The position numbers and the translations under genes are program-made. From the NCBI GenBank assembly GCA_028869495.1, contig JAGWRY010000012.1:1-27609 (forward strand): a stretch of 27,609 nucleotides of DNA. Reading direction: 5' to 3'. Positions 14,751-22,074 of the stretch are shown one piece after another (position 1 is the stretch's first letter; each line of letters opens with the position of its first letter). The notes beneath the pieces are model-generated. The model saw nothing but the letters and a program-made list of their open reading frames with translations, had not been told where the DNA came from and made no database searches. Source of the DNA: Elusimicrobiota bacterium (GTDB taxonomy: Bacteria; Elusimicrobiota; Elusimicrobia; UBA1565; UBA9628).

Positions 14751-15335
14751 TCAGCGGCTCTCCAGAAGCTCCTCGACGGCCCCCGCCAGGCGGCGCGGGT
14801 CGAACGGCTTGGGGACGACCATGTCGGCGTGGTCGATGAGGAAGTCCACGTCGCGCTCGTCCGGCGAGCCGGCCGTCATCGCGAGGATGCGGATGCGCCG
14901 GGTCGCGGGGTCCGCCTTGAGGATGCGGCAGACGTCGTAGCCGCTGAGCATCGGCATCAGCAGGTCGAGGACAAGGACGTCGGGCTGGAAGCGGCCGATC
15001 TCGATGAGGCCCGTCACGGGGTCGTTGACCGTCGCGATCTCGTAGCTGTCGGGGGCGTGATCCCAGCAGCGCTCGAGGAGCCGCGTGATCACGGGGTCGT
15101 CGTCGATGATGAGGATACGCCGCGAGGCCGACTCCAGGAGCGCCGGGACAAGAAGGTCGCAGGAGCGCATGAAGGTGAGCAGGTCCGCGCGCGCGATACG
15201 CAGGCGGTCGCTCGGTCCCGCGACGGCCTTCAGGCGCCCCGCCGCGATCCAGCGCTCGACGGTCGAGTGATAGGCGCCGCAGAGGCGGGCGACCTCGAAC
15301 GTCGTGAACGTGCGCTCGGCGCGGCCGTCGGTCAT
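14751..15335 (-). CDS. HTH-receiver fusion protein (DNA-binding domain first)
   Basis: 194 residues from ATG 15335; the longer upstream frame would cover the promoter and is rejected. Residues 9-56 form an excisionase/MerR-like winged helix (FTTFEVARLCGAYHSTVERW, then GRLKAV and RIARADLLTFM). Residues 72-190 are a complete receiver: D78-D80, phosphoacceptor D124 in VLVLDLLMP, T154 and K176 in VVPKPF. The order is reversed relative to standard response regulators, where the receiver comes first. Phosphorylation might therefore control dimerisation or access of an N-terminal DNA reader. No kinase is adjacent. It lies downstream of the LpxL-like gene but has its own promoter. Confidence 0.88.
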   Translation of the reverse strand: MTDGRAERTFTTFEVARLCGAYHSTVERWIAAGRLKAVAGPSDRLRIARADLLTFMRSCDLLVPALLESASRRILIIDDDPVITRLLERCWDHAPDSYEIATVNDPVTGLIEIGRFQPDVLVLDLLMPMLSGYDVCRILKADPATRRIRILAMTAGSPDERDVDFLIDHADMVVPKPFDPRRLAGAVEELLESR

Positions 15336-15392
15336 AGGTGACGGAACCGAGGGGCGCGGCGTGGGCGACGCCGCCGGGCGGGGACCGCCCAA

Positions 15393-15433
15393 AGGATAGC
15401 CCCAGCGACGGCGGCGCGCAAGTGACAGTGACA
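15393..15433 (-). promoter_or_regulatory. promoter with upstream TGTCAC direct repeat
   Basis: TTGCGC (15421-15416), 17 bases, TATCCT (15398-15393) on the minus strand. Just upstream the hexamer TGTCAC is repeated in tandem (15433-15428 and 15427-15422), which may be an activator or autoregulation site. The leader would be about 50 bases; no good ribosome site precedes ATG 15335. Confidence 0.55.
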
Positions 15434-15485
15434 GGCCGACGGCGGCCGAAGGGAACACGGCGACCCGCAGGAGGACCATGGTCGG

Positions 15486-16400
15486 TCAGACCGGCGAGGC
15501 GGCCACGTTCTTGAACCGGCGGTGCATCCACAGCCATTGCTCCGGATGTTCGCGCACCCAGAGCTCGATCCGGCCGGCGACGCGCTGGGTGATGGCCTCC
15601 GCGTCTTCCGGCTCGGCGCCGAGATCGAATTCGGGCTCGATGCGCGCGACCGTCGTGCCGTCCTGCGCGCGGAAGGTGCATATCGGGAGCACGGCCGCCC
15701 CGGTGCGCCGCGCAAGCGGCCCGATCACCGACAGCGTGTCGACGCGCGTCCCGAAGAACGTCACCGGGATGCCCATGGGCGGAGGAGCGTACTGGTCGTT
15801 CATGAACGCGACCGCGCCGCCGCGGCGCAGCGTCCTCATGACGGCGCTCATCGAGCCCGGATGAAACGCCGCCTGCATGCCGACCGACGCGCGGGCCGCC
15901 GTGATCTTCTCGTGAAGCCAGCGGGGAGTCAGCACGGTCGTGACGATCGTCGCCTCGACGCCTCTGAGCGCGAGCGCCGCGGCGCCCGCCTCCCAGGACC
16001 CGAGGTGGGCGCCGAAGAAGATCACGCCTTTGCCGCGCGCATGCGCCTTCGCCCAATGATCGAGGCCCTCCGCGCGCGCCGCGGTGGGCACGTAGCCGCG
16101 CCAATGCCCTTTGATCGGAGAGAAGAAATGCATGAACTCGAAGAGCAGCACGCCGTAGTGCTCGTAGTTGCGGCGAATCAGGGACTGCCGCGACTCCCGG
16201 TCGAGCCCCGGGAAGCAGCGCGCGACATTGGCCTCGATGACGGCGCGCTTGAACAGGCGCCGGCGAAACAGCGCGCGCCCGAGGGCGCGTCCGAGGCGCA
16301 CCTCCAGCTCGCGCGGCATGACCGTGGCGAGCGACCCTAGGGCGCCGAGCGCCGCGATGACCGGAAGGGACTGCCAGATCGGCAGCTGCCTGCGGGCCAT
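15486..16400 (-). CDS. lipid A biosynthesis (lauroyl) acyltransferase family protein
   Basis: 304 residues of the LpxL/HtrB family, which adds a secondary acyl chain to lipid A at the inner face of the cytoplasmic membrane. The N-terminal segment (about 8-28) is a membrane anchor. The catalytic HX4E motif is HLGSWE with H132 and E137; FFGAHLGSWE, then NDQYAPPPMGIPVTFFG and PEQWLWMHRRFK near the end are standard family blocks. AGGAG lies seven bases before ATG 16400, and the gene starts ten bases after the CsgG-like lipoprotein ends, so it is the third gene of the operon from the promoter at 18089-18132. It supports an outer membrane with lipid A-like lipid. Which acyl chain and position cannot be told. 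Confidence 0.9.
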   Translation of the reverse strand: MARRQLPIWQSLPVIAALGALGSLATVMPRELEVRLGRALGRALFRRRLFKRAVIEANVARCFPGLDRESRQSLIRRNYEHYGVLLFEFMHFFSPIKGHWRGYVPTAARAEGLDHWAKAHARGKGVIFFGAHLGSWEAGAAALALRGVEATIVTTVLTPRWLHEKITAARASVGMQAAFHPGSMSAVMRTLRRGGAVAFMNDQYAPPPMGIPVTFFGTRVDTLSVIGPLARRTGAAVLPICTFRAQDGTTVARIEPEFDLGAEPEDAEAITQRVAGRIELWVREHPEQWLWMHRRFKNVAASPV

Positions 16401-16410
16401 GGAACCGCTC

Positions 16411-17127
16411 CTAGAACTCCCCGCGCCTCTTCCCGGCGCGCCGCAGCTGCCGGACCACCGCGCGCATCGCCTGGGCCGACGCGTCCTCGAGCGCCGAGGG
16501 CAGGTCGGAGCCGACGGCGGAGGCCGAGACGCTCCAGAGGACCGTTCCGGTCTCGACGTCGACCAGCCGCACGGAGAGCCCGACCTGGGCCGGTACGAGC
16601 GACGTCTGCGGGACGATGGCGTCGCGCCGCGTCGTGCTGTAGCCGGTCACCACGTCCTGGATCGTCGTGACCCTCGCGCCGCGGTTCTTGCGCGTGGTGA
16701 CGACCCGGCCATAGACTGGGTTCGTGTTCTCCAACGGCATGTCGACGAGCTCGGTCTGCTGGCCGGGAGCCGCGTAATTCGTCAACGTCCCGAAGGCGAG
16801 CGCATCGACGCCGAGCAGCTTGCCCAGGCGGCGAAGCTGGGTCTGATCGACCGCCCCCGAGAGATCGAAGGCCTTTTCGCGCAGGAGGGCGTCAACTTGC
16901 CTGCGTTCGAGGAGCTGATAGCCGGGCAGCAGGAGATACTTGTCGAACGTCCCCGCCGCGATCGCGCCCGAGCCCGGTGCGCCGGGGTAGTCGGAGAAGG
17001 AGACGAGCGCGACGCGGCGCACCTGCGCGGGGTCGTAGCCCTGGCTGACCAGCACGGCCGCCGGCGGCGCGCAGGCGGCCGCCGTCGCGACCGCCAGCAG
17101 GACGGCGAGACCTCGGCGCCTAGTCAT
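16411..17127 (-). CDS. CsgG-like secreted lipoprotein
   Basis: 238 residues from ATG 17127, which overlaps the Sel1 gene stop by eight bases. The signal peptide (RRRGLAVLLAVATAAAC) ends at a Cys in a weak lipobox, so lipidation is likely. The body resembles CsgG/HfaB-type proteins: RRVALVSFSDYP, then GYQLLERRQVDALLREKAFDLSGAVD, then LGKLLGVDALAFGTLTNY, followed by a strand-rich part (VGLSVRLVDVETGTVLWSVSASA). CsgG itself is a curli export pore, but most relatives have no known role and probably sit at the periplasmic face of the outer membrane. No curli subunits are seen here, so no export role is claimed. Operon partners are a Sel1 protein and an LpxL-like enzyme. Confidence 0.78.
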   Translation of the reverse strand: MTRRRGLAVLLAVATAAACAPPAAVLVSQGYDPAQVRRVALVSFSDYPGAPGSGAIAAGTFDKYLLLPGYQLLERRQVDALLREKAFDLSGAVDQTQLRRLGKLLGVDALAFGTLTNYAAPGQQTELVDMPLENTNPVYGRVVTTRKNRGARVTTIQDVVTGYSTTRRDAIVPQTSLVPAQVGLSVRLVDVETGTVLWSVSASAVGSDLPSALEDASAQAMRAVVRQLRRAGKRRGEF

Positions 17128-18082
17128 GGTCCGCGCTCTTCCAGGCGTCAACGCGGCTTTGCGCCTCGCCGCGCTGAGCCGGCGTCAGCACCTCGTCGAG
17201 ACGGCGCAGAGCCTCGCGCGACGGGGCGTCGCCCCGCCCCTCGGCCAGGAGGTACCACTTGTAGGCTTCGACCAGGTCCTTCGCCGCCCCGCGGCCGAGT
17301 TCGCTGTCGCGCCCCAAACGATACATCGCGAGCGCCGAGCCGCGACGCGCCGCCAGACCGTACCACTTGCGCGCGGCTCTCTCGTCGCGCGCCACGCCGC
17401 GCCCCGTCTCGTACATGATGGCGAGGTTGCCCTGGGCGAACGGGAAGCCCTGCTCGGCGGCCTCGCGGTACCAGCGGGCCGCCGCGGCCAAGTCGCGCCG
17501 CGTCCCCAGTCCATGCTCGTACAGGTAGGCCAGGTTGTTCTGCGCGTAGGGGTTGTCCTTCGCGGCCGCCTTGCTGTAGAACTCGAACGCCTTCTTCGGG
17601 CTCTTCTTGACGCCCCGCCCGTTCAAGTACATGTTCCCGAGATTGCACCAAGCGACGGCCGCGTCCCACGCTCTCGGGGAAGAGGCGGCCTTGGAGAACC
17701 ACTCGAATGCTTCCTCGTCGCTGCGCGCCACGCCCCGGCCTTCCGCGTAGAGGTAGCCCAGGTTGTTCTGCGCCGCGCCGTTCCCGCACGCGGCGGCCTT
17801 CATGTACCACTCGACGGCCAGACCCAGGTCCTGCGGGACGCCGCGGCCGTGCTCGTAGAGGAGTCCGAGTCCATATTGCGCCCGGGCGTCCCCCTGCTCC
17901 GCCGCCCGCGTCAGCGCCCGCGCCGCGTCCGCGTAGCGCTCAGTCTCGTAGTCCGACTTGGCCTCCTGCAGGAGCGCGGAGTCCTCCGGGGCGGGCGCCG
18001 ACTTGTCCGTAATGTTCCCCGCCGACCGCGCCGAAACAGCCAGGGCAAGGAGAGCCAGGGCAGCGAAAGGGGCTGATCTCAC
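17120..18082 (-). CDS. secreted Sel1/TPR-like repeat protein
   Basis: 320 residues from GTG 18082. The longer frame to 18142 would cover the promoter, and a -10 box ends exactly six bases before this GTG, so this start is preferred and the mRNA is probably leaderless. Residues 1-21 are a signal peptide (FAALALLALAVSARSAG). From about 35 to 285 there are about seven Sel1 repeats of 36-38 residues with the pattern AQYGLGLLYEHGRGVPQD-LxxAxxWYxKAA. Such solenoids bind proteins and often act in envelope assembly or signalling. It is first in an operon with the CsgG-like lipoprotein and LpxL-like enzyme, which fits a periplasmic scaffold role. Binding partners are unknown. Confidence 0.88.
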   Translation of the reverse strand: MRSAPFAALALLALAVSARSAGNITDKSAPAPEDSALLQEAKSDYETERYADAARALTRAAEQGDARAQYGLGLLYEHGRGVPQDLGLAVEWYMKAAACGNGAAQNNLGYLYAEGRGVARSDEEAFEWFSKAASSPRAWDAAVAWCNLGNMYLNGRGVKKSPKKAFEFYSKAAAKDNPYAQNNLAYLYEHGLGTRRDLAAAARWYREAAEQGFPFAQGNLAIMYETGRGVARDERAARKWYGLAARRGSALAMYRLGRDSELGRGAAKDLVEAYKWYLLAEGRGDAPSREALRRLDEVLTPAQRGEAQSRVDAWKSADHD

Positions 18083-18088
18083 GCCCGC

Positions 18089-18132
18089 AGTATAGCGCCG
18101 CGGTCGTCGCCGCCGCTTTCGCGACGATGACA
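18089..18132 (-). promoter_or_regulatory. TGTCAT/GAAAG/TATACT promoter (class B) for the Sel1 operon
   Basis: TGTCAT (18132-18127), six bases, GAAAG (18120-18116), 21 bases, TATACT (18094-18089), then six bases to GTG 18082. Spacing is identical to four other sites in the window. It faces away from the class B site at 18199. Confidence 0.65.
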
Positions 18133-18198
18133 AACCGGTCATCCGCGGCCGGGCGCGTCGTCGGATCGCCGGAGAGGCGCCGATCCGGATGGACGGGT

Positions 18199-18242
18199 TG
18201 TAATCCGCAAGAAAGCCTGCCGGGCGGCATCCGCGCTATTCT
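18199..18242 (+). promoter_or_regulatory. TGTAAT/GAAAG/TATTCT promoter (class B) for the PepSY gene
   Basis: TGTAAT (18199-18204), six bases, GAAAG (18211-18215), 21 bases, TATTCT (18237-18242). The leader is about 40 bases with GGAGG before ATG 18287. Confidence 0.65.
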
Positions 18243-18286
18243 GCCGCGTCCGGCGCGATCCGCTGAAGCGCCGGCGAGGAGGGAGC

Positions 18287-18712
18287 ATGAGAAATATCCT
18301 GATGATCCTGGCGCTGGCGGCCGTCGCCTTCCCGGCGCAGGCTGCGGCGCCGGCCGCGAAGCCGGCGCCCAAGCCCGCCGCTCACGCCAAACGCGCGATG
18401 AAGCGCAACCGTCTGACGCGCGCGCAGGCGATCGCCGTCGTCCGCCGGCACGTCAAGGGCGCCCAGATCGCGGAAGCGGAGCTGGAGAAGGAGGGCGGAC
18501 GCCTGATCTGGTCCTTCGACGTGAAGACCGGGGCGGGGATCCGCGAGATCTGGGTCGACCCGTTCACCGGCAAGGTGATCAACGACAAGGGCGAATCCGC
18601 CGCCAAGGAAAGCGCCGAAAAGCTCGCGGAAGGCCGAGGCAAGCCCGAACACGGCAAGCGCCACGCCGCCGCCCCGGCGAAGAAGGACGGCCCCGACGCG
18701 CACGCGCGCTGA
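18287..18712 (+). CDS. secreted PepSY-domain protein
   Basis: 141 residues. Signal peptide at 1-20 (MRNILMILALAAVAFPAQAA), then an Ala/Pro/Lys linker, then one PepSY-like domain at about 43-98: LTRAQAIAVVRRHVKGAQIAEAELEKEGG, then WSFDVKT and EIWVDPFTGKVIND, which ends in the family's characteristic strand and turn. The C-terminal 40 residues are Lys/Ala/Glu-rich and probably disordered. PepSY domains are small periplasmic modules linked to protease inhibition and signal sensing; this one has no partner domain. GAGGAGGGA is well placed before the ATG. It has its own class B promoter, divergent from the Sel1 operon, and may be co-transcribed with the methyltransferase gene 46 bases downstream. 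Confidence 0.88.
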   Translation: MRNILMILALAAVAFPAQAAAPAAKPAPKPAAHAKRAMKRNRLTRAQAIAVVRRHVKGAQIAEAELEKEGGRLIWSFDVKTGAGIREIWVDPFTGKVINDKGESAAKESAEKLAEGRGKPEHGKRHAAAPAKKDGPDAHAR

Positions 18713-18758
18713 AGCGAACGCCCGCAGGCGGAAGCGGCGCGCCTACGACCTGGCAGCC

Positions 18759-19385
18759 GTGCTTCCCCTCCTCGCCTGGTACGCATGGGGAATGGAGGGG
18801 CTCGCGAGACAGGTCGTCCACGACACGACCCGCTCTTGGACCGGCGGCGAGCCGCGCCTCGCGCTCGCCGCCGCGTCCAAGACGTCCATCCTGCTATTTA
18901 TGGGTCTTCAGACTGTTCTGTTCGTCGTGCGTCGGCTCCCCGCGAAGAAGTATCCCGGCGCGCCTCCGCGCCTAGCCGCCGCGATCGGAGCCCTCCTTCC
19001 GTACGCGCTGTTCGCGCTTCCGTCCGCGCACCCAGGGGCCGTGCTCTATGCGGTTTCGGGCTTGCTCGTGCTCTCGGGCACGATCTTCGCGATCCGGGCG
19101 ACGACCCGCCTGGGACGCTCGTTCGCGGTCTTCCCGCAGGCCCGCGGCCTCGTCCTCGGCGGGATTTATCGCCGCCTGCGCCACCCCGTCTATCTCGGCG
19201 AGCAGACGGCGGTGCTGGGCGCGATGCTCCAGTTCGCCCAGCCCTGGGCGGCGCTCGTCGCGCTCGCCAGCGTCGCCGCCCAGTTCCCGCGCATGAGCTT
19301 CGAGGAGCGGCTCCTTCGGGAGACCTATCCCGACTACGCGGCGTATGAGGCCCGGACTTGGCGCATCGTGCCCGGTCTCTATTAG
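18759..19385 (+). CDS. isoprenylcysteine methyltransferase (ICMT/PEMT)-like membrane protein
   Basis: 208 residues from GTG 18759 with about five hydrophobic helices. The C-terminal part has the S-adenosylmethionine-binding signature of the ICMT/phospholipid methyltransferase family: GGIYRRLRHPVYLGE (about 140-154), then RMSFEERLLRETYPDYAAYEARTWRIVPGLY at the end, described by its E-E and Y-Y pairs. Bacterial members methylate small or lipid-linked molecules; real substrates are mostly unknown. In-frame coding resemblance continues upstream of GTG (KRRAYDLAAVLPLLAWY), so translation could start earlier at a rare codon, but no ATG, GTG or TTG is available. Neighbours are envelope genes, which fits a membrane-lipid role. 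Confidence 0.82.
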   Translation: MLPLLAWYAWGMEGLARQVVHDTTRSWTGGEPRLALAAASKTSILLFMGLQTVLFVVRRLPAKKYPGAPPRLAAAIGALLPYALFALPSAHPGAVLYAVSGLLVLSGTIFAIRATTRLGRSFAVFPQARGLVLGGIYRRLRHPVYLGEQTAVLGAMLQFAQPWAALVALASVAAQFPRMSFEERLLRETYPDYAAYEARTWRIVPGLY

Positions 19386-19406
19386 TCCGCGCCGCGATGA
19401 ACGCAT

Positions 19407-19450
19407 TGTAATGCTCGGGAAAGCCGCCGCGCCGGAGCAGGACTTATCAT
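19407..19450 (+). promoter_or_regulatory. TGTAAT/GAAAG/TATCAT promoter (class B) for the glycolipid operon
   Basis: TGTAAT (19407-19412), six bases, GAAAG (19419-19423), 21 bases, TATCAT (19445-19450), then six bases to GTG 19457. The same spacing as the other class B sites, and again a probable leaderless start. Confidence 0.65.
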
Positions 19451-19456
19451 ACTCGC

Positions 19457-20302
19457 GTGCCCGAGCGCCGAAGCAGTCGCTTGGCGGACGATCTCCCACG
19501 ACGCATCCCCCGCGCCGCGCCCGGTGACGCCGTGCCGCCTCCCCCGCGAATCAGCTTCGTGATCCCGGCGTACAACGAGGAGCGACTTCTGGGCCCCTGC
19601 CTGGAGTCCGTCCTGGCGGAGTTGAAGCGGACCCCGTGCGCCGCCGAGATCGTGGTCGTCGACAACGCCTCGACCGACGCGACGCGCCGCGTCGCCCGGC
19701 ACTATCCCGGCGTGCGCGTCGTCGCCGAGCCCCGCAAGGGATTGGTGCGCGCCCGGAGAACCGGTTTCGAGGCGACGACCGCACCCATCGTCGCCAACAT
19801 CGACGCCGACACGCGCCTGCCCTGCGGCTGGCTCGCGACGGTCCTGCGCGAGTTCTCCCGCGACTCGCGCCTCGTGGCCCTGTCGGGGCCGTATCTTTAC
19901 GACGGCTTCTCGCCCCTTGCCCGGGCCGCCGTGAAGGTCTTCTATTCCTTCGGCTACGCCGGCCACCTGTTCAACCACCATGTTTTGCGCGGCGGCGCGA
20001 TGCTCCAGGGCGGCAATTTCGTCCTCCGCCGCGACGCCTGGGAGCGCGCGGGCGGCTTCGACGCGCGCATCTCGTTCTACGGGGAGGACACCGACGTCGC
20101 CCGGCGCATCTCGCGATTCGGCCGAGTCAAGTGGACCTGGCGACTGCCGATGCACACCTCCAGCCGGCGCCTGCTGCACGAGGGCATCGTCCGAACCGGG
20201 AGCGTCTACGCGGTCAACTTCCTCTGGGTCACGCTCTTCGGACGACCGTACACGAAGCGCTACACGGACGTGAGGCCGAAGGGCCCGTCCGGCGCATCTT
20301 GA
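19457..20302 (+). CDS. GT2-family glycosyltransferase
   Basis: 281 residues from GTG 19457, six bases after a -10 box. The GT-A catalytic fold starts at about residue 32: RISFVIPAYNEERLLGPCLESV, then VVVDNASTDAT, then the metal-binding DxD motif ANIDADTRLP with D116 and D118. The acceptor side has GGNFVLRRDAWERAGGFD and the likely catalytic GEDTDVARRI. There are no clear transmembrane helices, so it acts at the cytoplasmic membrane face. The stop overlaps the DedA-like gene start (TTGA), and a GT4 enzyme follows. Together they suggest synthesis of a glycolipid or surface polysaccharide. The N-terminal 30 residues are Arg/Pro-rich and atypical; a later start near 19550 cannot be excluded. The sugar is unknown. 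Confidence 0.9.
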   Translation: MPERRSSRLADDLPRRIPRAAPGDAVPPPPRISFVIPAYNEERLLGPCLESVLAELKRTPCAAEIVVVDNASTDATRRVARHYPGVRVVAEPRKGLVRARRTGFEATTAPIVANIDADTRLPCGWLATVLREFSRDSRLVALSGPYLYDGFSPLARAAVKVFYSFGYAGHLFNHHVLRGGAMLQGGNFVLRRDAWERAGGFDARISFYGEDTDVARRISRFGRVKWTWRLPMHTSSRRLLHEGIVRTGSVYAVNFLWVTLFGRPYTKRYTDVRPKGPSGAS

Positions 20303-20898
20303 CCGCCGGCGGCCCCCTCCTGCGCACCCTCGTCGAGTACCGCTGGTGGGTGCTCGTCCCCCTCTCGCTGTGGGAGTCCACGGTTGTCGCCTTCGCGGCC
20401 GGGATGCTGGCCTCCGTCGGCTGCTTCAACATCTTTCTCCTCGGAGCGTTCTTTCTCGCGCGCGACATCGCGCTGGACCTCGCTTACTACGCGCTCGGAC
20501 GCTACGGCGGCGAGACGTCCCTCGCGCGAAAGCTCCTCGCCAAGCTGAGGATCGGCGAGGCGAACATCGCGGCGGTGCGGCGCCGGTGGGACTCCCGGCC
20601 GGCGCGCACGATGCTCGTGGGCAAGCTTTCTTACGGGATCGCGATGTCGTTCATCGTCGCGGCGGGACTGGTCCGCATGTCCCTGCGCAAGTTCGTCGCG
20701 TACGGGGCGCTGGCGGCCGTCGTCCAATACGGGGCCCTTCTCGCTCTCGGCTATTTCTCGGGCGCGGCGTCGGGCGGGAGCATCCCCGGCGTCGTCCGCC
20801 ACGTGCAGTACGTGCTGGCCGCCGGCGCGCTGGGACTGGTCGCCTTCTACGCCTTCTCCTTCTACACGCGCGGGCGTCTGCTGGAAGGCGCCGAATGA
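20299..20898 (+). CDS. DedA/VTT-family membrane protein
   Basis: 199 residues from TTG 20299, in the TTGA overlap with the upstream gene. It has the DedA/VTT (SNARE-associated) pattern: an early acidic residue in a hydrophobic segment (SLWESTVVAFAAGML), then FLARDIALDLAYYALGRYGGE, then MLVGKLSYGIAMSFIVAAGLVRMSLRKFVAYGALAA, described by its G-Y-G and AGLVRM blocks, and two more helices. DedA proteins are half-helix membrane transporters; some flip undecaprenyl phosphate or phospholipids. Between two glycosyltransferases, a lipid-carrier or lipid-flipping role is a natural inference. The start is not marked by a clear ribosome site; coupling is likely. Confidence 0.8.
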   Translation: MTAGGPLLRTLVEYRWWVLVPLSLWESTVVAFAAGMLASVGCFNIFLLGAFFLARDIALDLAYYALGRYGGETSLARKLLAKLRIGEANIAAVRRRWDSRPARTMLVGKLSYGIAMSFIVAAGLVRMSLRKFVAYGALAAVVQYGALLALGYFSGAASGGSIPGVVRHVQYVLAAGALGLVAFYAFSFYTRGRLLEGAE

Positions 20899-22067
20899 GG
20901 ATCGGCGTCTTCACGGACCACTTCTATCCGGAACTCGGCGGCATCCAGGACAGCGTCGCCGAGCTCGCGCGAGAGCTGGGCCGCCGCGGCCACGAGGTCG
21001 ACGTCTGGGCCCCGCGCGCCTCCCGGGCCGACTTCGCGCTGGCCGGTCTTCCGCTCGGGGAGTCCGACCTGGGTCCCCGCGTGCGGGTCCGGCGCGTCCC
21101 GGCCGTGGGATTTCCCAGTTCCTCTCTCCAATCGCGGCTGGCATCGCCGTTCTTTCGTCTCCACGCCGCGGCCTACGACGTCGTCCACGTCCACTCCTTC
21201 CTGGGGATCGGGCGGCGCGGGCTGAACGCGGCGAAACGACTCGGCGTCCCGGTCGTCGGGACGAACCACTGGGCCGTCGTCGAGTTCGCGGACTACGTCC
21301 CGAAGTCCTTGTGCGGCCTGTTCCGCGCGGGAAGCCTGGCCTACGTCTCCTCCTTCTACGGCCGCTGCGACCACGTGACCGCCCCGTCGCGGCTGGTGCT
21401 CGACGAGATGGCGGCGCGCGGCCTGAGCGCGCCGCGCTCGACGGTCTCCAACCCGATCGACACCGACGTCTTCCGGCCGCCGCGAGCGGGCGAACGGGAG
21501 TCGGCCCGCCGCAACCTCGGGCTCTCCGGAAGGGTCGTCGCCTGCATCGGCCGCATCGCCCCTGAAAAAAGGACCGACGTGGTCCTGCGCGCCTTCGCCC
21601 GGCTCGCGATCGGACTTCCGGACGCCCAGCTCGCCTTCGCCGGCCACGGCAGCTTCGAGCCGCGGATGCGCGCGCTGACACGGGAGCTCGGCGTCGCGGA
21701 CAAGGTCCGCTTCCTGGGCACGCTGACCAAGCCCCTGCTCGCGAGCTTCCTGCGCGCGGCGGACCTCTACGCGATCGCGAGCGTATCGGAGACCCAGAGC
21801 ATGTCGCTCCTTCAATCCTTCGCCTCCGGGCTTCCCGCCGTCGGCGTCAGGTGGCGCGCGATCCCCGACTACCTCGACGACGACAAAGGGCGTCTGTTCG
21901 AGCGCGACGACGAGCGCGCGATGGCGGCGCGCATGGCCGAACTGCTCGGCGCCGGGCCGCTCCGGCGGCGGCTCGGCGCCCAGGCGCGGACTTTCGCGGA
22001 ACGCTTCTCGGTTTCGGCGGTGGCCGATTCCTGGGAAGCGATCTATCGCGGCGTCCGGCGCCGGTGA
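20895..22067 (+). CDS. GT4-family (GT-B) glycosyltransferase, lipid-acceptor type
   Basis: 390 residues from ATG 20895 in an ATGA overlap with the DedA-like stop. N-terminal Rossmann domain: MRIGVFTDHFYPELGGIQDSV, with VVHVHSFLGIGRRGLNAAKRLG and GTNHW. C-terminal domain: GRVVACIGRIAPEKRTDVVLRAF, then LAFAGHG, then the donor-site block SETQSMSLLQSFASGLPAVGV starting near residue 298. The ETQ form is typical of enzymes that glycosylate diacylglycerol or related lipids. In the usual EX7E motif the second Glu is Gln here (E299, Q307). It closes the GT2-DedA-GT4 operon and is convergent with the COG4705 gene at a gap of seven bases. Donor and acceptor are inferred only. Confidence 0.9.
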   Translation: MRIGVFTDHFYPELGGIQDSVAELARELGRRGHEVDVWAPRASRADFALAGLPLGESDLGPRVRVRRVPAVGFPSSSLQSRLASPFFRLHAAAYDVVHVHSFLGIGRRGLNAAKRLGVPVVGTNHWAVVEFADYVPKSLCGLFRAGSLAYVSSFYGRCDHVTAPSRLVLDEMAARGLSAPRSTVSNPIDTDVFRPPRAGERESARRNLGLSGRVVACIGRIAPEKRTDVVLRAFARLAIGLPDAQLAFAGHGSFEPRMRALTRELGVADKVRFLGTLTKPLLASFLRAADLYAIASVSETQSMSLLQSFASGLPAVGVRWRAIPDYLDDDKGRLFERDDERAMAARMAELLGAGPLRRRLGAQARTFAERFSVSAVADSWEAIYRGVRRR

Positions 22068-22074
22068 ATCCGAG

